A stretch of DNA of 45,496 nt from Candidatus Omnitrophota bacterium (lineage in GTDB: Bacteria > Omnitrophota > Gorgyraeia > Zapsychrales > JAHFFX01). Below the pieces are notes generated by a model. That model was not told the DNA's origin. It saw only the letters and a program-made list of their open reading frames with translations, and searched no databases. Location: NCBI GenBank assembly GCA_023247725.1, contig JAHFFW010000019.1:1-45496 (forward strand), in the 5' to 3' direction. Below are positions 17,362 to 26,265 of this stretch, piece by piece. Each line of letters begins with the position of its first letter. The first letter of the stretch is position 1. The position numbers and the translations under genes are program-made.

Positions 17362-18237
17362 ATGAATTTATTGAAATTGGGTTTGCCCAAAGGTAGCCTG
17401 CAGGAAGCCACCATCAAGGTCTTTGAAAGAGCTGGTTTCAAAATTTTTGTTTCTGGACGATCATACTTTCCTCATATCGACGACAGTGAGATTGAGCCTG
17501 TGCTTTTGCGGGCTCAGGAAATGTCGCGCTACGTCGAGGACGGCGCTCTTGATTGCGGAATCACCGGCGCAGACTGGATTTTGGAAAACGGTTCAAAGGT
17601 TGTCTCCTTAGCCGATTTGATTTATGCTAAACAAACGTCCGTCAAAGTCCGTTGGGTGTTGGCGGTCCCCGATGATTCCAAGATCCACTCGGTCAAAGAT
17701 TTGGAAGGCAAAAAGATTGCAACGGAACTGGTCAGCGTGACCAAAAATTATTTGAAACAGAATCGCGTCAATGCGGACGTGGAATTTTCCTGGGGCGCGA
17801 CGGAAGCCAAGGTCGCCTCCGGCCTCGTCGATGGTGTAGTGGAATTGACCGAAACCGGAAGCAGTCTCAAAGCGCATAAGCTTCGGATTGTGGCGACCAT
17901 CTGCGAGTCAACGACTCAATTCATCGCCAATGAAAAAGCCCTGCGCGATCGTTGGAGAAAAGCTAAGATGGATCAGTTGGTCATGCTTCTCAAAGGGGCC
18001 ATTGCGGCAAACAACATGGTCGGGCTTAAAATGAATGTGGAAAAAAAGAATATCGATAAGATCTTGAAACTCCTGACCTCGCTTAAGAATCCCACGATTT
18101 CCAATCTCAGTCAGGACAACTGGCTGGCCGTCGAAACCGTGATTGACGAAGGGACCGTCCGGGGTTTGATTCCTCAGCTCAAGGATGCGGGCGCTCAGGG
18201 AATCATTGAATATTCGCTCAATAAGTTGATTTACTAA
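17362..18237 (+). CDS. hisG: ATP phosphoribosyltransferase (long form)
   Basis: [46 protein letters not shown]-terminal regulatory-type domain. ATG 17362 favoured over GTG 17353. Confidence 0.92.
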   Translation: MNLLKLGLPKGSLQEATIKVFERAGFKIFVSGRSYFPHIDDSEIEPVLLRAQEMSRYVEDGALDCGITGADWILENGSKVVSLADLIYAKQTSVKVRWVLAVPDDSKIHSVKDLEGKKIATELVSVTKNYLKQNRVNADVEFSWGATEAKVASGLVDGVVELTETGSSLKAHKLRIVATICESTTQFIANEKALRDRWRKAKMDQLVMLLKGAIAANNMVGLKMNVEKKNIDKILKLLTSLKNPTISNLSQDNWLAVETVIDEGTVRGLIPQLKDAGAQGIIEYSLNKLIY

Positions 18238-18260
18238 CCAACGCTAAATCGGGGTTTCTT

Positions 18261-18362
18261 ATGCCTTGTGGAAGAAAACGGAAGTTGCGCAAGATCAGGA
18301 CACATAAACGCAAAAAATTGCGCAAATTATTAAGACATTTGAAGAAAAGAGCGACCCGTTAA
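18261..18362 (+). CDS. 33-aa Arg/Lys-rich protein resembling AURKAIP1/COX24 (DUF1713, mS38-like) domain; not in supplied ORF track
   Basis: MPCGRKRKLRKIRTHKRKKLRKLLRHLKKRATR*; pattern K.RK...HKRKK..K..R..KK. Confidence 0.6.
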   Translation: MPCGRKRKLRKIRTHKRKKLRKLLRHLKKRATR

Positions 18363-18371
18363 GGTGATCAT

Positions 18372-19412
18372 ATGAATAGAATGACATGGAAATTTTATTT
18401 TTGTTTTCTTTTTGTTTTGCTGGCCGCAGCCTCGGTTTATGCCGAGGAGTCAGAACCATCTCCCGCGGTCATGGTCAAGCAGAATTATATTCCTATGAAT
18501 GTTTATGCGGATAAAAATGCCAAGGCCTTAGCTCATTATACGATGGGCCTGATGCAGGATTGGCTGGAAATGACTGAACTTGCCATCGCCGAGTTTGAAC
18601 AGGCGGCCCAATTGAATCCGAACAATTACAACATTCATCTGAGACTCGGGGCCGATTATGCCCGGATTAATAAATTGGAGGAGGCCATCAAAGAATTGGA
18701 CCGGGCCGTCGAGCTTAATCCGGAAGATCTGCAGTCGCATTATTTGCTGGCTTTGATCTATTCTTCCCTCAAGGAATATGAGAAGGCGGCGACCGAATAT
18801 GAAAGGATCCTCACGCAGTTCGCCAAGAATGATCCGCAGAATATCGAAGTCTATGGCTATCTTGGCCAGCTCTATTATTCCCAGCAGAAATTTGATAAGG
18901 CCATTGTGCAATTCCAGAAAATCTTAAGCCTGGAACCGAAAAATGCCGATGTCATGTACATGCTGGGCTCCATTTATCTGGAAACGAATGAACGCGGCAA
19001 GGCCATCGAACAATTCCGCAACGCGATCGCCATCGATCCTGAACACGACGGATGCTTGAATTCTTTAGGATACCTTTATGCTGAGGATGGCTCTAATCTC
19101 GACGAGGCTTTAGCCTTGATCGAAAGGGCGCTTAAAATCAATCCGCAAAGCGGCGCTTATTTGGACAGTTTGGGCTGGGTTTATTATAAAAAGGGCATGT
19201 ACGAAGAGGCGCTGGCGAATCTCAAAAAAGCCGATAGCTATATCAAAGATCCGGTGATTTATGATCACTTGGGCGATGTGTCCTATTCCTTGAATAAAAT
19301 TGACGATGCTAAGAAGTACTGGGAGTTATCGCTGGGACTCTACCCAGATCAGCAGCATGTCATCGAAAAACTCGAAGCCTTGAAACTGAAAGACAAGCAG
19401 GCCGCAAAATAA
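18372..19412 (+). CDS. Secreted TPR-repeat protein
   Basis: 346 aa; signal sequence then repeated A-x-x-x-x-x-x-A...P TPR motifs (AIKELDRAVELNPED, AIVQFQKILSLEPKN, AIEQFRNAIAIDPEH). Confidence 0.9.
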   Translation: MNRMTWKFYFCFLFVLLAAASVYAEESEPSPAVMVKQNYIPMNVYADKNAKALAHYTMGLMQDWLEMTELAIAEFEQAAQLNPNNYNIHLRLGADYARINKLEEAIKELDRAVELNPEDLQSHYLLALIYSSLKEYEKAATEYERILTQFAKNDPQNIEVYGYLGQLYYSQQKFDKAIVQFQKILSLEPKNADVMYMLGSIYLETNERGKAIEQFRNAIAIDPEHDGCLNSLGYLYAEDGSNLDEALALIERALKINPQSGAYLDSLGWVYYKKGMYEEALANLKKADSYIKDPVIYDHLGDVSYSLNKIDDAKKYWELSLGLYPDQQHVIEKLEALKLKDKQAAK

Positions 19413-19440
19413 TCCTTCTTGACCACCTCCCGTTTTCTCC

Positions 19441-20322
19441 ATGAGAACGATTGTTCTTAAATCCCCTGCCAAATTGAATTTGATTTTAAAAGTCGTGGGG
19501 AAACGGGATGATGGATTTCACGAGCTCGTGACCCTTTTTGAGCGGATCAATCTCTGCGATGAAATCCGTTTAAAGAATAATCCCACCGGTCAAATCCGAA
19601 TCTTCTGTTCCCATCCACACGTCCCCAAGGGATCCAGAAATCTTGTTTATAAAGTCGCTCAACTCCTGCAGCAGGATTTCGGATTAGCCAACGGCGTGGA
19701 TATTGCGATTAAAAAACAAATCCCCATTGCCGCTGGTTTGGCCGGAGGTTCCAGCAATGCGGCGACCGTTTTACGCGGACTCAATGAACTTTGGGGATTA
19801 AAGCTCAACCGTAAAGAATTGATCCATTATGCTCAAATCATTGGCAGCGATGTGGCCTTTTTTCTCTATGATCGAAGCTGGGCCTTGGGAACCGGTCGCG
19901 GGGATCGCATTCGGCAAATTGCTATTCAGCCAAAATTCTGGCATGTCCTGGTTGTTCCTTGCATCAAGATGCATTCAAAACAAATTTTTACAAATTTGCA
20001 TGCTCCGACGGTATCCGTCCGGAATTTAGGGTTGACAAAGATTATTGATGGTGTTAATATTCTAATCCGCCATTTGAGGCGCAACGATTTGCAGAAGGCG
20101 GGAACTCACCTTTTCAATGATTTGGAAATCCCCATTTTGCGTATGCGTCCCGAGCTGGCAAGGTTAAAGAGTAAACTACGGGGACTACGTCCTTACGGAA
20201 CTGTCTTTTCTGGAAGCGGGCCAGCGATTTTTGCCCTCACCGAATCAGAAAAACAAGCACAAGGGTTCCGAGCTCTTTTAAAACGATACTACCATCAAGT
20301 GTTTGTTGTTCGGACACTTTAA
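19441..20322 (+). CDS. ispE: 4-diphosphocytidyl-2-C-methyl-D-erythritol kinase
   Basis: SPAKLNLILKVVGKRDDGFHEL, IPIAAGLAGGSSNAATVLRGLN, GTVFSGSGPAIFAL. Confidence 0.92.
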   Translation: MRTIVLKSPAKLNLILKVVGKRDDGFHELVTLFERINLCDEIRLKNNPTGQIRIFCSHPHVPKGSRNLVYKVAQLLQQDFGLANGVDIAIKKQIPIAAGLAGGSSNAATVLRGLNELWGLKLNRKELIHYAQIIGSDVAFFLYDRSWALGTGRGDRIRQIAIQPKFWHVLVVPCIKMHSKQIFTNLHAPTVSVRNLGLTKIIDGVNILIRHLRRNDLQKAGTHLFNDLEIPILRMRPELARLKSKLRGLRPYGTVFSGSGPAIFALTESEKQAQGFRALLKRYYHQVFVVRTL

Positions 20323-20337
20323 CAAAGGGGTAAGGCG

Positions 20338-20772
20338 ATGGAAATCACCGAGATTCGTGTATTTCTTAAAGAAGGGCAAGACAAAAAGCTCAAAGCCTAC
20401 ACGACCGTGACCTTCGATAACGTCTTTGTCATTCGTAACATTAAAGTGATCCAAGGGGCCAACGGTCTCTTTATCGCTATGCCATCCCGGAAGTTGAAAT
20501 CACCGTGTCCAAAATGCAGCTTTAAGAATGAGGTAGGCAGCAAATTTTGCAACCAATGTGGCGCTTCCCTGCCTTTTGTGGATCAGCCGGTCAGTGCGGC
20601 CGATCTTGACTCTAAATCGGAACACCGTGACATCGCTCATCCGGTGACACAGCCGTTTCGCGAATATTTGCAGTCCAAGATTTTGGACGCGTATAAAAAA
20701 GAGATGGGTCATCACGGGACAATGGGAAGCGGTTCTTCGGCCACTGTCCATTCGCCAGGCGGGAATGCATAA
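20338..20772 (+). CDS. spoVG: SpoVG family protein with inserted zinc ribbon
   Basis: MEITEIRVFL...TFDNVFVIRNIKVIQGANGLFIAMPSRK then CPKCSFKNEVGSKFCNQCG then RDIAHPVTQPFREYLQSKILDAYKKE. Confidence 0.88.
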   Translation: MEITEIRVFLKEGQDKKLKAYTTVTFDNVFVIRNIKVIQGANGLFIAMPSRKLKSPCPKCSFKNEVGSKFCNQCGASLPFVDQPVSAADLDSKSEHRDIAHPVTQPFREYLQSKILDAYKKEMGHHGTMGSGSSATVHSPGGNA

Positions 20773-20854
20773 ATTTTGAACGGCTTTGATACTTCGACGC
20801 CTCGTCTGCCGCGAGATTGCTCAATATCAACTCTGAGTGTCGTCGAAGGATTGA

Positions 20855-20927
20855 TTGCCCGGTGGTGTAATTGGTAACACACGAGACTTTGGATCTCGGT
20901 TTCCAGGTTCGAGCCCTGGCTGGGCAG
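20855..20927 (+). tRNA. tRNA-Gln (anticodon TTG)
   Basis: Acceptor TGCCCGG/CTGGGCA, anticodon stem CGAGA-CTTTGGA-TCTCG, T arm CCAGGTTCGAGCCCTGG; CCA not encoded. Confidence 0.92.
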
Positions 20928-21000
20928 GTGTTCGGTTAGCTTTTGGGCATGATGGATCATCTCAATCTTAGCTCTTTCGGGAACGATTGAGAGTTTCTCG

Positions 21001-21102
21001 CTGACCAACGCATAAGGAATAATACTCGTCTTATTGTTATCAGTTATAGCCGGCGTTGGCAGTACTGTTTCCGTAAATGTTCTATGATTTATACAGTCAG
21101 TA
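21001..21102 (+). repeat. Dispersed two-stem-loop element, copy B
   Basis: CTGACCAACGCATAAG...TACTCGTCTTAT...GCGTTGGCAGTACTG-TTCCGTAAAT...GTCAGTA; matches reverse complement of 5197-5303. Confidence 0.88.
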
Positions 21103-21294
21103 ATTATTCATACCTAATAAAGGCCGCAGCAGGAATGGCCGCCTTTCTGGTCATGAACTCCAACGAAATATCAATATTAGAGAAGTATTGAATTGGTTCA
21201 CCCGTACCTCCCATCATTTCTGTTTTCCGGCGGGCCGGGGTTTGTTTTTTAAAAGCCTTTTCCTGCCGGTGAAGTGTAAGGGTCATCCAACTTT

Positions 21295-22650
21295 ATGAGT
21301 AAAGTAAACCCGCTCGACGCATCGAAAGCTAGAGTCCGGGGTTTGCTCAGGGTTGACACTGAGCGGTCCCTCCCAAGGCGGGACCGTCGAAGTGTCAAGG
21401 TCATCATTTTGGCGGCAGGCAAGGGTGTACGGATGAAATCGGATTTGCCAAAAGTCTTGCATCCCATTTGTGGTAAGCCGCTCATCCAATATGTTGTCGA
21501 CATCGCTCGCGCGATTGGCTCTTTGAAGATTGTGGTTGTCCTTGGCCATCAAGGCAATGAAGTTCGGCAAATTCTTTCTAAAGGGGTGTCGATCGTCAGG
21601 CAAAAGCAGCTGCTGGGAACTGCGGACGCCGTGCGGACGGTTCTAGCTCAGGAGAAATTTAGCAAAAATCACGATATCCTAATTTTGTGTGGGGATACGC
21701 CCCTCCTCAAAGTGGAAACGATCCGCCGACTCTTGGCGATTCATCACAGCACCAAACCCGCCTGTTCGGTTTTGACCGCTCATTTAAGTCAGCCGCAAGG
21801 GTACGGAAGAATCATCCGTGATTCTCAGGGAAATATTTTGGCCATTCGGGAAGAAAGGGACGCAAGCCCGGAGGAAAAAGGTGTCCGCGAAATCAATACC
21901 GGCGTTTATTGCTTTGAGAGTCAGGTCTTGCGCTCCGAGGTCAAAAAAATTCGGCTTAATCCCACCAAAAAAGAATTTTATCTGACCGACATCGTAGGAA
22001 ATCTGGTTGCGCAAGGTTTGAGAGTGTCCACCTTCTCGACGCAAGATCCTCAAGAGGGTTTAGGCATCAATACTCGAGAAGAACTAAGCTGTGTTGAATC
22101 CATTATGCGACAGCGGATTTTGTCCCGGCACATGCACGAAGGAGTTGGGATCCTCGATCCTTTGACTACTTATATTGCCGATCAAGTGGAAATTGGTCAA
22201 GATACGCTGATCAAACCATTTACGGTCATTGAATCCGATGTCCGGATCGGTCGGCGATGTGTCATTGGGCCATTTGCGCATTTGCGTCCGGGCGTTCGCA
22301 TTGGGAACGAGACCGAGATTGGCAATTTTGCGGAAGTGTCGCGTTCTTCCTTGGGTGCCGGTGTGCGCATGAAGCATTTTAGTTTTTTGGGAGACGCAAC
22401 TGTGGAAGACCATGTCAATATCGGTGCAGGGGTTGTGACTGCCAATTACGACGGAAAAAGTAAAAATAAAACCCGCATCAAAGAAGGAGCCTTTGTCGGT
22501 TCGGATTCCATTCTGGTCGCGCCGTTGACGATTGGCAAAAAAGCGGTGATCGGGGCAGGCAGTGTGGTGCCCAAGGGCAAGGATGTTCCCGACGGAAAGA
22601 TGGCGGTCGGTGTACCAGCAAGGATCCTTTCAAGGAGAAACCGGGCATGA
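21295..22650 (+). CDS. glmU: Bifunctional GlcNAc-1-P uridyltransferase / glucosamine-1-P acetyltransferase
   Basis: VKVIILAAGKGVRMKSDLPKVLHPICGKPL, hexapeptide-repeat C-terminus, NYDGKSKNKTRI; canonical start displaced, ~33-aa N-terminal extension. Confidence 0.92.
   Translation: MSKVNPLDASKARVRGLLRVDTERSLPRRDRRSVKVIILAAGKGVRMKSDLPKVLHPICGKPLIQYVVDIARAIGSLKIVVVLGHQGNEVRQILSKGVSIVRQKQLLGTADAVRTVLAQEKFSKNHDILILCGDTPLLKVETIRRLLAIHHSTKPACSVLTAHLSQPQGYGRIIRDSQGNILAIREERDASPEEKGVREINTGVYCFESQVLRSEVKKIRLNPTKKEFYLTDIVGNLVAQGLRVSTFSTQDPQEGLGINTREELSCVESIMRQRILSRHMHEGVGILDPLTTYIADQVEIGQDTLIKPFTVIESDVRIGRRCVIGPFAHLRPGVRIGNETEIGNFAEVSRSSLGAGVRMKHFSFLGDATVEDHVNIGAGVVTANYDGKSKNKTRIKEGAFVGSDSILVAPLTIGKKAVIGAGSVVPKGKDVPDGKMAVGVPARILSRRNRA
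21353..21398. repeat. Palindromic element inside the glmU N-terminal extension
   Basis: TTGACACTGAGCGGTCCCTCCC / GCGGGACCGTCGAAGTGTCAA imperfect arms. Confidence 0.8.
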
Positions 22651-23600
22651 ATAGCGGGCTGGCGATCTTTTCAGGCAATGCGTCCAAAGAGTTGGCGGAC
22701 AATATCTGTAGAAATCTCGAGGTTCCGGTCACGGAAGTCATGGTAGGGCGATTCAGCGAAGGAGAGATCCGGATTCAAATTAAGGAAAATATTCGTGGCA
22801 AGGATGTGTTCATCATCCAGTCCACGTGTCCTCCCACCAATGACCATTTGATGGAGCTTTTGATTCTGATTGATGCGGCCCGACGGGCCTCGGCTGATCG
22901 GATTACGGCGGTTTTGCCTTATTACGGTTATGCCCGACAAGATCGAAAAGATCAGCCCCGGGTCCCGATCACCGCAAAGCTTGTCGCCAATATCATCGTG
23001 GCGGCCGGGGCCAATCGGGTCCTGACCATGGATCTGCACGCGCCGCAAATTCAGGGGTTTTATGACATTCCCGTGGATCATTTGTACGCGATCAACGTCC
23101 TTTGTGATTACCTTAATAAAAAAAAGTTAAAGAATTTGGTCGTCGTGACCCCGGATGTCGGCGGTATCAAAATGGCCCGCGCTTACGCCAAACGCCTGGG
23201 GGCGGAGCTCGCCATTGTGGACAAACGCCGGGTCAGTCCCGATAAAACCGAGGTGATGCACATTCTCGGAACCGTTAAAGGAAAAACCGCCGTGCTCGTC
23301 GATGATATTATCGCCACGGGCGGATCCTTGATTGAAGCTACCGAGGCTTTAACCAAAAAAGGCATAGGCGAAGTCTATGCGGCGGCGAGTCACGGCATCC
23401 TTTCGGGAGCGGCTTTACCACGGATTCGGGATTGCAAGAAACTTAAAGAGGTGGTCATTACCGACAGCATTCCCTTGGCGCATCCGGAGAAGCACCCCAA
23501 GATTGTGGTGCTGACCATTGCGCCTTTGCTGGCCGATGCCATCAAAAGGATTCATAATGCGGAATCGATCAGTTGTTTGTTTGAAGACACCAAACGTTAG
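22647..23600 (+). CDS. prs: Ribose-phosphate pyrophosphokinase
   Basis: GRFSEGEIRIQI, YYGYARQDRK, VDDIIATGGSL. Confidence 0.93.
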   Translation: MNSGLAIFSGNASKELADNICRNLEVPVTEVMVGRFSEGEIRIQIKENIRGKDVFIIQSTCPPTNDHLMELLILIDAARRASADRITAVLPYYGYARQDRKDQPRVPITAKLVANIIVAAGANRVLTMDLHAPQIQGFYDIPVDHLYAINVLCDYLNKKKLKNLVVVTPDVGGIKMARAYAKRLGAELAIVDKRRVSPDKTEVMHILGTVKGKTAVLVDDIIATGGSLIEATEALTKKGIGEVYAAASHGILSGAALPRIRDCKKLKEVVITDSIPLAHPEKHPKIVVLTIAPLLADAIKRIHNAESISCLFEDTKR

Positions 23601-23630
23601 TCACCGAGACAAGAAAGCGGGTTTGTAACG

Positions 23631-24356
23631 ATGCAAGAGATCAAGCTGGACGTAGAAGTCAGATTATCGACCGGAACCAGAAGCAGCCGAAAAATCCGTC
23701 GGCAGAATTTTATTCCCGGGGTTGTCTACGGCGAAGGCAAAGAGCCAACCGTCATTGGGGTCGACCGGAAAATTTTTGAAAAGATCACCCGCGGCCACCG
23801 CGGCGAGAACGTTATTTTTCACTTGAATGTCTGCGAGGGAGAAAAAAAACTTCGGGATTATTCGGCGATCACCAAGGAAATGCAGTTTCATCCGGTCACC
23901 GATGACGTCATTCATATTGATTTTCAGCGCATTTCGCTGACGGAAAAGATTCAGGTCGAGGTGGCAGTCCTGCCCAAAGGAGAGGCGATGGGAGTCAAGC
24001 AGGATGGAGGAACGCTGGATCAGCACCTCTGGAAGCTCGACGTCATCTGTTTGCCGACTCAGATTCCTCAGCACATTGAAGTCGATATCAATGGATTAAA
24101 GATTGATGATAAAATTTTCGTCAAGGATTTAAGTCTGCCGACGGGAGTTGTGACCAAGCATGATCCCGAAGATATTGTGATTTCGGTGTCGCCGCCCATG
24201 AAGGAAATCAAGCCCGAGGAAGCTGCCGCGGCGGCCGCCACGGAACCGGAAGTCATCAAAGAAAAGCCAAAGGAAAAGAAAGAAGAAGGCGCGACGGCAC
24301 AACCTGGCGCCGCCAAGACGGAGGTCAAGGCCAAGCCGGAGGCGAAAGAAAAATAG
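23631..24356 (+). CDS. rplY: 50S ribosomal protein bL25 (CTC form)
   Basis: RQNFIPGVVYGEGKEP, HIDFQRISLTEKIQVEVAV; Glu/Lys/Ala-rich tail. Confidence 0.9.
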   Translation: MQEIKLDVEVRLSTGTRSSRKIRRQNFIPGVVYGEGKEPTVIGVDRKIFEKITRGHRGENVIFHLNVCEGEKKLRDYSAITKEMQFHPVTDDVIHIDFQRISLTEKIQVEVAVLPKGEAMGVKQDGGTLDQHLWKLDVICLPTQIPQHIEVDINGLKIDDKIFVKDLSLPTGVVTKHDPEDIVISVSPPMKEIKPEEAAAAAATEPEVIKEKPKEKKEEGATAQPGAAKTEVKAKPEAKEK

Positions 24357-24386
24357 GTTCGCTTCGTTCTTGAGGAAAGGTGACGC

Positions 24387-24974
24387 TTGTCCTTAACGCG
24401 GCTGATCGTCGGTATCGGAAATCCCGGAACCCAATACGCCTGGACTCGGCATAATATGGGTTTCCTCCTTCTGCATGCATTAGCAAGCCAATACGAGGGC
24501 CGATTTCGCAAAGCCCCAGGGATCGAAGGGCACATCTTGGGATTGAATGCAGCCGGATTGAATATTTATCTTTTAAAGCCTTTGACCTACGTCAATCATT
24601 CGGGGATCGCGGTCAAGGCTTGCCTTGAGAAATTTGATCTTGATCCATCGGAGCTTCTTGTGGTCTGTGATGATTTGAATCTCCCCTTTGGGCAGATGCG
24701 GGTAAGACCCAATGGCTCGGCGGGCGGGCACAACGGTTTAAAATCCATTATCGAGGCGCTCGACACGCAAGCGTTCGCCCGGTTGCGATTGGGCATCAAC
24801 AAAGTTCGTCAGCGCGAAGCGGTCGTCGGCCACGTGCTTTCCGAATTTACAGAGGCAGAAAAAACAAAACTTTCCACAATCCTTAAGCGGGCGGTCGACT
24901 GCTGCCAAGTCTGGCTGAACGAAGGGATCAATAAAGCCATGGAGCAATTCAACCAAAGGAAGAACGATGAATAA
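24387..24974 (+). CDS. pth: Peptidyl-tRNA hydrolase
   Basis: IVGIGNPGTQYAWTRHNMGF, KPLTYVNHSG, VCDDLNLPFGQMRVRPNGSAGGHNGLKSI. Confidence 0.93.
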   Translation: MSLTRLIVGIGNPGTQYAWTRHNMGFLLLHALASQYEGRFRKAPGIEGHILGLNAAGLNIYLLKPLTYVNHSGIAVKACLEKFDLDPSELLVVCDDLNLPFGQMRVRPNGSAGGHNGLKSIIEALDTQAFARLRLGINKVRQREAVVGHVLSEFTEAEKTKLSTILKRAVDCCQVWLNEGINKAMEQFNQRKNDE

Positions 24975-25257
24975 GTATGAGTTGGTGGTGATTATTAACG
25001 GCCAGTTACCGGCGGATCAGAAGGATCCGATTTTCAAACAGGCCACCGATTATGTCAGCAAAAGCGGCGGCAAGGTGATCAATAATCAGGTTTGGCTCGA
25101 CAAGCATAAGATGGCCTTCCCGGTCAAAAAATGTCAAGAAGGGACTTATTATTTGATCAATTTCGAGGCGGCCTCCGCGGCGATCAGCCAGATCAGAGAA
25201 GCCCTGAGGCTCAATGAGAATATCCTCCGCTACAGTTTTATTAACGTCGGAAAATAG
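24967..25257 (+). CDS. rpsF: 30S ribosomal protein bS6
   Basis: MNKYELVVIINGQL ... GTYYLINFEA ... LNENILRYSF. Confidence 0.9.
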   Translation: MNKYELVVIINGQLPADQKDPIFKQATDYVSKSGGKVINNQVWLDKHKMAFPVKKCQEGTYYLINFEAASAAISQIREALRLNENILRYSFINVGK

Positions 25258-25295
25258 GGAACGGTCTTTTAACATTTTTTTCAAAGGAGCTTCTC

Positions 25296-25739
25296 ATGGC
25301 GAGCTTGAATAAAGTACTTTTGATTGGGAATCTGACCAAAGATCCGGAAATGCGTTACACCCCGTCGGGAGTGGCGGTCGCTAACCTGCGTTTGGCCGTC
25401 AACCGCAAATACAAAGATAAAACCGGTGAATGGAACGAGGACACCTGTTTCATCAACGTTGCGGCCTGGGACAAGCAGGCCGAGGTCTGCAACCAATATC
25501 TGCAAAAAGGGCGCTCGATTTTCGTTGAAGGACGCCTGCAGTCACGCAGCTGGGAAACGAATGACGGACAAAAACGTTCCATGATCGATATCCGGGCGGA
25601 GCGAATCCAATTTTTGGGTCCCGGAAAATCCGGGGAATCAACTAACGCTCCGACGGGCAATTCTGAAGCGGTAATTGAGGAAGTCCCCAGCGCCCCATCG
25701 GGGGATGTGAAGGCCGATGATATGGCGTGGGAAGAGTAG
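25296..25739 (+). CDS. ssb: Single-stranded DNA-binding protein
   Basis: LNKVLLIGNLTKDPEMRYTPSGVAVANLRLAVNRKY, VEGRLQSRSWE; C-terminal DDMAWEE acidic tail. Confidence 0.93.
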   Translation: MASLNKVLLIGNLTKDPEMRYTPSGVAVANLRLAVNRKYKDKTGEWNEDTCFINVAAWDKQAEVCNQYLQKGRSIFVEGRLQSRSWETNDGQKRSMIDIRAERIQFLGPGKSGESTNAPTGNSEAVIEEVPSAPSGDVKADDMAWEE

Positions 25740-25758
25740 GAAACCAGGGGTTGAGGAG

Positions 25759-25802
25759 TTCAATGACCCCCGATGATAAAAACTCACGTTGGGGTCATTG
25801 AA
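25759..25802 (+). terminator. 12-bp perfect inverted repeat between ssb and rpsR (terminator/attenuator-like hairpin)
   Basis: TTCAATGACCCC (25759-25770) / GGGGTCATTGAA (25791-25802); no strong T-tract. Confidence 0.5.
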
Positions 25803-25827
25803 TGAAAAAGAAGGAATGACCAGATCT

Positions 25828-25936
25828 CAAAGCATCAAATTCCAAACAAATCCGAAAGCCAAATTTCCAAAGGACCAAACCGTTTTGAACATTGGTGATT
25901 TGGTCATTTGGTTTTGTTTGGTTCTTGGTGCTTTGG
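25828..25936. repeat. Imperfect inverted repeat built of ~8-nt CCAAATNA / TNATTTGG units
   Basis: CAAAGCATCAAATTCCAAACAAATCCGAAAGCCAAATTTCC... / ...GATTTGGTCATTTGGTTTTGTTTGGTTCTTGGTGCTTTG. Confidence 0.75.
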
Positions 25937-25961
25937 TAATTGATTATTAAGGAGGTTCACC

Positions 25962-26255
25962 TTGGCAGAATATAGAAAACCATTTGATCGATCCAAATCC
26001 CGCGGTTTTCGCTCCCGTGACACGTTGGGACCCGGTGGCAAGTCCAGCCGGGCCAGCCGTTATCAGATACCAGCCGGAACCAAAATCGATTATAAAAATT
26101 TCCCTTTATTGCAAAAATATTTAACCGACCGTGGCAAGATTGTTTCCCGGCGCATTAGTGGCATCTCGGCCAAGCAGCAAAGGGAGATGGCCGCAGCCAT
26201 CAAGCAAGCGCGCTTCTTAGGCTTACTGCATGTCGGTATCCGTCGAAGATTATAA
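25962..26255 (+). CDS. rpsR: 30S ribosomal protein bS18
   Basis: [51 protein letters not shown] start with AAGGAGG. Confidence 0.93.
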   Translation: MAEYRKPFDRSKSRGFRSRDTLGPGGKSSRASRYQIPAGTKIDYKNFPLLQKYLTDRGKIVSRRISGISAKQQREMAAAIKQARFLGLLHVGIRRRL

Positions 26256-26265
26256 AGGAAAAACT

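Noticed and set aside
20032-20060. TTGACA-17-TAATAT promoter-like sequence within ispE
   Set aside because: Good match, but lies inside a conserved CDS ~280 nt upstream of spoVG with no other support; not listed as a feature. 5' end mapping would decide.
21104-21286. Short - strand ORF between the repeat copy B and glmU
   Set aside because: No recognisable domain and begins inside the dispersed element; probably spurious.
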